DNA of 64,000 bases from Muscardinus avellanarius (taxonomy: Eukaryota > Chordata > Mammalia > Rodentia > Gliridae). The notes under the pieces are model-generated. The model worked only from the letters and a program-made list of their open reading frames with translations, was not told the DNA's origin and searched no databases. The stretch spans positions 68,015,023-68,079,022 of the forward strand of contig OY726560.1 in NCBI GenBank assembly GCA_963383645.1, written 5' to 3'. A program made the translations under genes and the position numbers. Positions 57,286 to 64,000 of this stretch are shown here, in pieces (the stretch's first letter is position 1; each line of letters starts with the position of its first letter).

Positions 57286-59322
57286 AGTAAATTATCTGAG
57301 ACACATCAGTGGGTTTACTGAAAAGGTTGAGAAGTTGAGTTACTGAAAAGGTTCTGTGACATCTGGTACAGCTCTTAGACTCTCTGTCTACTGGCTCACT
57401 GTGTGTTCTTGGAAAAAATAACTTCCCATATATTCATTTAATGGGAAAATTACATTGAATCCATCTTATAAAGCACTAAGGGAAATCTCAGATCCCTGGA
57501 GGGCTGGGCTAGCGTCTGGTTTTACTTGCTTAGATGTGCATTGCTGCTTCTCCTAATTGAAGAGGATATTTTTGAGGTCTTACTGTCCAAAGCCTTGCAA
57601 AGCAGTTTTTCTCTTTACCCCACATAACTTTTATGGACTCCCATTCATGGGTTAATATTTTGGGGTCTTTGTGAGGAGATTCTGACAGTTATTTCGACTG
57701 AAACTGATTCCAGTTTATGTCTTTTCAAAAGTTTTTATTTCCCCTTCAATTCTCAAAATAAAAAAAATCCATTACTTGTTAATCATTAGCTTTTAACACT
57801 TGCTAATGATTAACATGGATGGTTAGATTTACTAATCATTTTAAGCAATACAGGCTAGGAAACATGGGAAAAAATTAGAGAGGAAAGCCCAGAGAAAAAT
57901 GAGCACCAGGACTTGCCTATGTCAGAGTCAAGTAATTTTATTTTTTGTTTTTGATTTTATACTTTGAAACCACTACTTTTAAATATTAAGTTTGAGTCCA
58001 ATCCAGGCCAAAAAAATGGAATTATTCCCACATTGACGTGATCTTTATGAATAAATTAGAGCAAGGTGGGCCAGAAAAGTGTTGGTGTCTCATACCCAAA
58101 TTCATGATGATTGTTTGAGAAGATGAAAGGAGATGGTTCTGAGCCTCTTGTTACACCTGGAAGGAAGCAGCAGTGAGAGATTCAAAGCAACACCTTCTTT
58201 CATTTGGACCCGGTATTCCCAAATGGATTTCTTCCAGAAAGATGGTAAAGTCCATGATTGTCTCTATTTTATGGAGTACTAGAGTTGGGGTGAGATGGTG
58301 AGAAAGAAAGAGGATGAGAATGTTTGATCCTGAAGTCCCCACCAACACTTAAAACAAAACAAATACTGACTTCACCAAGACTTACCTCTTTGATTTCACT
58401 AGGAGGAAAAAGCACTGCTCTAGGTTCTTTACTCAGGTTATTATAGATAAGAGAAACTTCATTTTAAGACAGAATTTTCGACTTAGTTAAAATAACTGGA
58501 AAATACACACATATATTCTACTTTTATATTTCTATTCTAGTAGGGTCATTGCTCAGATTATATTGCAAAGAGCAGAGCTCATCATAGCCAGAAAGACATG
58601 TTTCAGTGAAGTATCATAAAAAACACGGACCACATCAAGAATATGAGTCATAGCGTGAGTCCCTTATACCTAATCTGTTTGCTAAAACTAATGGTAGTGA
58701 TTATAGCATTCTTATAGTTTCTTTCAAATTCTTCCAAAAATGATATATTGAGTAAAATATATAAGCTATTAAAATGAAGAGCAAACAGGCAACTGAAAAC
58801 TAAAGTGATAACATGCCACTTTAAGTGGGAACACATGATTAACTGGAATACAGGCGTGCACAATAAATGGTAACACAAGAGAGCATGAGTGTGAGTGACT
58901 AACAAATTGGTGTCTTTAGAAACTTAGTGGAAACTGTTTTGCTCCTCATCCACCCTATCCCATCATCCCATCATTCTTGGGTCATAGCCAGCTTGAGTGG
59001 AATTGAACAGAAGCAACAAGACAGCTATAAACTGACTAATATTGATGGTACTCTCTGAATTAAATGTATAGATCCATACATGGGCATTTTAAAGCTAAAA
59101 AATTTAGTGTTATATTTCATAGACAGAGAAAAAGCTGAAATGATCTATATTTTTGCTTTGCAGATAAAATTTTTATGACCTATTAAGTGATTTGTTTTCT
59201 TGAACTCTGCAGCACAATGAGTAATGTTTCATTTTAAAATAAACGATGGGCCTTAGTGAAATATCTAGTCTTTCTCTTTTAATAGTAATACTCAAAATGT
59301 ACATGCAATAAGACAATAAAAA
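57286..59322. other. Unique DNA, no gene seen
   Basis: About 2 kb without a recognised repeat or gene. A perfect 13-bp inverted repeat, gttaatcattagc and its reverse complement 11 bases later, lies at 57778-57814. Confidence 0.4.
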
Positions 59323-59507
59323 GATAGTACTAGCCAGGCATGGTGGTGCACGCTTGTAATCCCCGCGCTTGGGAGGCGGAGACAGGAGGATCGAGCAGTT
59401 TCGAAGCCAGCTGCGCTGGCTTAAGAGACCTTGTTTCCAAATAAAAAAGTATAAAAATGAGTCTGGGAGTGTAGCCTGGAAGTAGAAGGGTTTCCAGGAA
59501 CCCCAGT

Positions 59508-59558
<51 letters not shown>

Positions 59559-59566
59559 TAGTACTA
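59323..59566 (+). mobile_element. Young B1-dID SINE with (AC)n tail, plus (5)
   Basis: The body is 59332-59510 (agccaggcatggtggtgcac to caggaaccccagtc). About 23 AC units follow (59511-59556). The direct repeat gatagtacta lies at 59323-59332 and 59557-59566. The microsatellite lies between the SINE and its downstream target repeat, so it grew from the SINE's own tail. Confidence 0.96.
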
Positions 59567-60390
59567 AGGATAAATAAATAATTAAAATGATATTGATTAT
59601 TAATTTAACTAAGAAGTGGTAATCATTATTTACTCAGACTGTTTTTTATAAACTTTTGCAACAGTATTTCACAACAGAGGTATGAGGGAAGTATAGACAC
59701 ATTCTGTCTTATAACCTCTCAGTATAATGGCTCACTCTCCTTAGTCACCACAAAAAAGTATCACGAAGAATCAAGTTAGTGTTTAATGGGCAGGACAAGA
59801 AGCATCTTGGTGACAATCAAGCAAAATAAAAAAAGTGGCAAGAATTTCAGTCAAATTTCTGTCACTGATCTTCCTCTTTCGACGTATTCTCGTTGCAAAT
59901 GTTGATTGGTTGAGAAGATTTTGCCAACACCTGTGAACTAACCCATATTTCTGTAAAACCCTAAGATAACAGAGGGACGGGCTAGCATTCTCATTAACTA
60001 GTGCACATTTGGAAATGTTTGCTTCAGACAGAGAAAACAAGTAGTAATTTATGTAGCAATTGTAGACTAAGTCACAAAGCTGAGCTTCTACTTGGGGAGT
60101 TGCGCCAGGTACAGATTCCTGCTACAGGCATTCACTCACCAGCCAACCATAAATTTTTCTTCTTGCTTTCACTTTATATTTATTTCCATGGAAGGTCAAA
60201 GGACTCTAGATAAACATTTTTATACTGTGCATCATTAAAGAGGATGAAGAACTAACAAATGAAGTCAGAAAGAAAACATTTTTCTAAGGAGGCAAAGAAG
60301 AATTCATATCTTATGGTACTCCTCACATGATGGGTTTTACTCTAATTATTGAGAACAGGTCTGATGGTGTGAATGTCACTTTTTAAGGGA
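59567..60390. other. Unique DNA, no gene seen
   Basis: No repeat or gene is recognised. Confidence 0.35.
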
Positions 60391-60585
60391 TAGTGGTTAA
60401 AAGTACAGACTTTTGTGTCTAGCAGGGGAAGGAAAGGTCAAATTTTGCCTTTACCACATATGATTTGTTGAATGTATTTATTAATTTGAATGATAATCTC
60501 CATGATTGATAATTAAATAAGAAGATGCAGGTAAAATGCTTATAAGAGGCTAGAACTGAGTACAAGAATGGCTGGTGCTTAGAAG
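60391..60585 (+). mobile_element. MIR SINE relic, plus
   Basis: It has tagtggttaaaagtacagac at the start, then a worn core, and gataattaaataagaagatg, aaaatgcttataagaggcta and gaatggctggtgctt in the place of the MIR 3' part. Confidence 0.6.
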
Positions 60586-60774
60586 AAACCAGTTCCCCAC
60601 CACACTTCTCTTTCATCACTATGCTGTGCCACAGCCTCACCCTCCTTCCTTCTCTTTTGGACTCACCAGGCTCATTCTCATTTTCAGCTCTGATTTTTGT
60701 CTTTTATCACTCTTGCCCTCCACTAGTATATGCCAACTTTCCTGTCTGTCCTGCTCTTCAAAAAGGAAAACTTG

Positions 60775-61118
60775 GTTGTGTATTAGGACATTTGCTTTTC
60801 CTGCTGCCCGGGTAATTCTTCCCTGGTTCTTTGTGTGGCTTTTTCTTCTCTGTGGTTCAGTTTAATCTTTCATGTCGCATCCTTTTAGACTTTTCCTGAA
60901 CACCCTAGAGGAAGTAGCCTTTCTGGCTCTCCAGGCACTCTCATGGCCCTGAATTACTTTCTTTGTAGCCTTTATCACTAACTTATATTGATTTTGTATT
61001 TATTCCTTGCCTTTCTCCACTGAAATGCTTGAAGTTCCCTGAGGCAACTTCTGCACATCCAGCATCCACGATAGTGTCTGACACGTAGAAAATGTTCAAG
61101 AAAATGTTGAACATTGAA
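60775..61118 (+). mobile_element. L2 LINE 3' end, plus
   Basis: It has cttttcctgctgcccgggta, cttttcctgaacaccctaga, tgtagcctttatcactaact, ctgaaatgcttgaagttcc and tagtgtctgacacgtagaaa, all in the L2 3' order. Confidence 0.7.
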
Positions 61119-61362
61119 AATATTGAATAACTGAATAATTTGATTGAGCCTCTGCCATGGGTTAGATACTATGGGGACAAGGAATATGGTGGATGACAAT
61201 TTACCTAGGATGCAAAGACAAACTCTTATTTCATCCAGCCAGCAAGTCACTCAGCTGCCACTGCAGCCATGGTTCAAATGAATCTCAGTACAGGAAAGAA
61301 TGAAGCTCTACTGACACTTTGATTTTAATCTCATGAGACCTGTGTCACATTTCCATTTATTA
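61119..61362. other. Unique DNA
   Basis: No repeat or gene is recognised. Confidence 0.3.
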
Positions 61363-61535
61363 TTTTTAATTGACACATAATAATTGTACATACTTATGAG
61401 GTACATGTATACAATGGGCAGTGATAAGATCAGAGTAACTGGCATATCCACCTCTTCAAATCTTTGTTGTTTCTTCATGTTGGTAACATTAATCATCTTT
61501 ACCACTAGCTAGCTATTTTGAAACATACAGTTTCA
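61363..61535 (-). mobile_element. Old L1 3' UTR, minus
   Basis: ttttaattgacacataataa, gtacatacttatgaggtaca and ctagctattttgaaacatac follow the reversed 3' UTR of older L1 families. The following 300 bases may be more of it but are not clear. Confidence 0.6.
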
Positions 61536-61970
61536 AAACAACTATAGTTGTTGTTAAGTGTAGTTATCCTACTGTGGTTTTTCCTGTAAGGGGAAGTTCA
61601 TTTTGATTCCCAGCCATTCTACACGGAGGACAAGTGTGGCTGAGGCCAAGTACTATCCCAAGTTTCATATCTATGGTACTATCCCAAGTTTTCATACCCA
61701 CAGGAATTTTAACTCTTCTTTGCTTCTCCAGCATACTCCCTCTGTCACACTGGTTGGAATATAGTTGTTCATTCTTTGTTGTGGGCCCTTTTTGAAGGTA
61801 GGGGAATGAGCAAAAGACAATTCTATTCTGCTATCTTGCTAAAGTCATTTATCAGATATTCTCCCAACATAACTGTAAAATTATGAAATTTTATTGTATT
61901 AAGTACCAAGTTTGTGGTAATTTGTTATAGCAGCAATAGAAAAAAGAATATAGATATTTAAATATTTGAC
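61536..61970. other. Unassigned DNA, possibly more old L1
   Basis: No gene. A local near-repeat occurs: gtactatcccaagtttcata at 61650 and gtactatcccaagttttcat at 61676. Confidence 0.3.
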
Positions 61971-61991
61971 TTTTTTTGTGGTAGTACCAAG

Positions 61992-62332
61992 TGTAATGGT
62001 TTGGATTTGGAATGTCCACCTAGCTTCCATGGAAACAAGGTTGCAGTGTTGGAAGCAGCTTGGTTGCTAAGAAGGGTTCCTGGGCTGTGGCTTTCATGAT
62101 TATATAAGGTCCTCTCCTCCTGTTCTCACTTTGTTGCTTCTGGTCTCCATGACATGACAGGGAAGTCTTGTGCTCTCCTTTTCCCACCACCACACCCTGA
62201 GATCTCTGGCCCCCAGCCTAAAATGGACTGATCAAAGAATTTCAAAGAAAACCATGAGCTAATAGATCTTTTTTCCTCAAGTTGTGAAGTCAGTTGTCTT
62301 GGATTTTAGCAGTGAGAATGCTGACTGAGACA
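61992..62332 (+). mobile_element. MaLR-type solo LTR, plus (4), inside a SINE
   Basis: It starts tgtaatggtttggatttgg and ends gaatgctgactgagaca. The 5-base flanks ccaag (61987-61991) and cccag (62333-62337) match at four of five bases, as expected for an ERVL-type target duplication. Confidence 0.88.
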
Positions 62333-62449
62333 CCCAGCACTGAACCCAGAAGTATTCTGCCTTCAATCTATACCCCAATCTTTTATTTTTTATTTTGAAA
62401 CAGAGTCTCTCTCCAGGTTGCTGATTCTCAGTAAGTTCCTGAGGCTTAT

Positions 62450-62650
62450 CTTTTTTTATTTTTTTGTGGTACTTGGGATGTAACTCAGAGGCTACATACC
62501 CAAACCTATTTTCTATTCTTTATTTTTAAAACAGGGTCTCATTGAGTTGCAAAGGGCCTTACTAAGTATCTGAGGCTGTCCTCGAACCACAATCCTCCTG
62601 TCTCAGCCTCCCAAATGCTGGAACAACAAGCTTGTGCCACCACGCTCTGA
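62450..62650 (-). mobile_element. B1-dID SINE inside another SINE, minus
   Basis: It runs from ttttttgtggtacttgggat through aacagggtctcattgagttg to cttgtgccaccacgctctga. It interrupts the older SINE in the same orientation, between its aggctta and gaggctggtc parts. Confidence 0.88.
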
Positions 62651-62726
62651 TTCTGAGGCTGGTCATAAATTTACAATCCTTTGGTCTCAGCTTCCAAGTA
62701 TTGGGATTTTGCTGTGCTACCATACC

Positions 62727-64000
62727 CAGCCTGAAAGGGAGGAGGGTTGGTGCTATGTCTAGGATGCACCAGAACACTTGTGCTGCGACACCCAGCCTAA
62801 AAGGGAGCCGGATAGGCGCTGGCTCTAGGATGACCCGGAACACTTATGATGTGACACCAGCCTGAAAAGGAGGAGATTCAGCGCTTGCTCTAGATGACCC
62901 GGAACATTTACGATGTGACACCAGCCTGTAAGGGAGGAGGGTCGGCGATAGCTCTAGGATGACCCGGAACACTTGTGGTAGGACACCCAGCCTGTAAGGG
63001 AGGAGGGTCGGGGCAAGCTCTAGGATGACCCTGAACACTTGTGGGACACCAAGCCTGTAAGGGTGGAGGGTTGGTGCTAGCTCTTTGATGACCCGGAACA
63101 CTTCTGGTGTGACACCCAGCCTGTAAGGGAGGAGGGTCGGTGCTAGATCTCAGATGACCCGGAACACTTGTGGTGTGACAACTAGCCTGAAAGGAAGGAG
63201 GGTCGGCACTAGCTCTAGGATGACCCGGAACACTTGTGGTGCGACACCTAGCCTAAAAGAAAGCAGTGTCGGCGCTGGGTCTAGAATGACCTGGAACACT
63301 TATGATGATACACTAGACTGAAAGGGAGGAGGGTCGGCGCTAGCTCTAGGATGACCCGGAACACTTATGGCGCAACACCAAGCCTAAAAGAAAGCAGGGT
63401 CGGTGCTCGCTCTAGGATGACCTGGAACACTTATGATGTGACACCAGCTTGTAAGGGAGGAGGGTCAGCTATAGCTCTAGGATGACCAGGAACACTTGTG
63501 GTGCAACACACAGCCTGAAAGGGAGGAGGGTCAGCAGTAGCTTCTAGAATACCCAGACACTTGTGATGTGACAACCAGCCTGAAAGAGAGAAGGGTTGGC
63601 GCTATCTCTCGGATGACCCTGAAAACTTGTTGTGTGTCAACCAGCCAGAAAGAAAGGACAGTTGGCGCTAGCTCTAGAATGACCCGGAACATTTGTGGTG
63701 GGACACACAGCCTGTAAGAGAGGAAGGTCAGCGCTAGTTCTAGTACAACCCGGAGCACTTTTGTTGTGATTCTCAGTCTGAAAGGGAGGAGGATCAGCGC
63801 TAGCTCTAGGGTGACCCGGACCACTTGTAGTGTGAAACCCAGCGTGATAGGGAGGAGGGTTGGAGCTAGCTCTAGGATGACCCAGAACACTTATGGTGCG
63901 ACACCCAGCCTGTTTGAGAGGAGGGTCGGCACTAGCTCTAGGATGACACAGAACACTTGTGTTGTGACAACCAGCCTGAAAGAAAGGAGGGTCGGCACTA
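62727..64000 (+). repeat. 66-bp-unit minisatellite, continues past the window
   Basis: Nineteen full units and a part of a twentieth, 63-67 bases each (mostly 65-66). The consensus opens cagcctgaaagggaggaggg and contains gctctaggatgacccggaac and an acacttgtggtgygacac-like end. The first unit begins exactly at the B1 end of the SINE before it (accatacccagcct), and that end is echoed in every unit as acacccagcct. Units vary by scattered substitutions. The pairs starting at about 63254 and 63385 share marks (aaaagaaagcag, then gacctggaacacttatgatg), suggesting a two-unit higher-order step. Confidence 0.95.

Larger units (their letters stand above)
61971..62732 (-). mobile_element. B1-dID SINE split in three by two insertions
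   Basis: The pieces are 61971-61991 (ttttttgtggtagtacc), 62333-62449 (agcactgaacccagaagtat to gttcctgaggctta) and about 62652-62732 (gaggctggtcataaattta to accatacccagcct). Joined, they give the order of one minus-strand SINE. An LTR (61992-62332) and a second SINE (62450-62650) sit in the gaps. Confidence 0.85.

Noticed and set aside
62562..63890. Minus-strand frames with a repeated 22-residue leucine-rich peptide
   Set aside because: The 66-base unit is a multiple of three, so frames stay open by construction. Unit lengths of 63-67 break the frame repeatedly, and no start or promoter is seen.
62727..64000. CRISPR-like array
   Set aside because: The repeats are head to tail with no unique spacers, in a mammalian genome; it is a minisatellite.

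Overview
This is a stretch of mammalian nuclear DNA with no protein-coding gene of the host that I can support. The organism is most likely a squirrel-family rodent. The common short repeat is a dimeric B1-plus-ID type SINE (about 190-210 bp: a B1-like left half, then an ID-like half that ends in a 'ccccagtacc' box and an A-rich tail), as described for sciurids and a few other rodent families. About 28 copies or pieces occur, with L1 LINEs sharing one 3' UTR type, ERVL-MaLR LTRs, and old MIR/L2 relics. It reads like intergenic or deep intronic sequence. Species and neighbouring genes cannot be told from the window.

Layout. 1-2080: old L1 3' end, unassigned DNA, a SINE running into a CA/GA/GAA microsatellite, and an L1 3' fragment with a clear 15-bp target site duplication (TSD). 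2080-9590: mostly unique DNA with six SINEs, one LTR and a good candidate conserved non-coding element (8262-8640). 9589-12090: a decayed MaLR provirus with both LTRs, containing a 31-bp near-perfect hairpin. 12.3-16.7 kb: another LTR, unique DNA, a SINE, an L1 ORF2 fragment. 16.7-19.9 kb: copy A of a composite LINE. 20-36 kb: SINEs, L2/MIR relics, two MaLR solo LTRs and an old L1 interrupted by one of them. 36.5-39.2 and 44.4-49.8 kb: long, nearly repeat-free stretches. 49.8-57.0 kb: L1 pieces, a MaLR LTR, and a twin-primed (5'-inverted) L1 into which copy B of the composite LINE is inserted. 57-62.7 kb: unique DNA, two young SINEs, MIR/L2, and a SINE split by an LTR and by another SINE. 62.7 kb to the window end: a 66-bp-unit minisatellite that continues past the edge.

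Main discovery candidate. Copies A (16705-19904, minus) and B (about 54173-56942, minus) are the same non-autonomous LINE: L1 5' UTR, L1 ORF1, no ORF2, an antisense piece of a much older L1 ORF2 in its place, then a short L1 3' UTR and tail. Each copy has its own, different TSD, so the composite moved by retrotransposition rather than by segmental duplication. Copy B keeps an open ORF1 of 305 codons. Copy A has two nonsense codons and an internal tandem duplication of about 395 bp. The arrangement resembles the 'half-L1' (HAL1) class. Whether this particular family is already described needs a repeat-library search.
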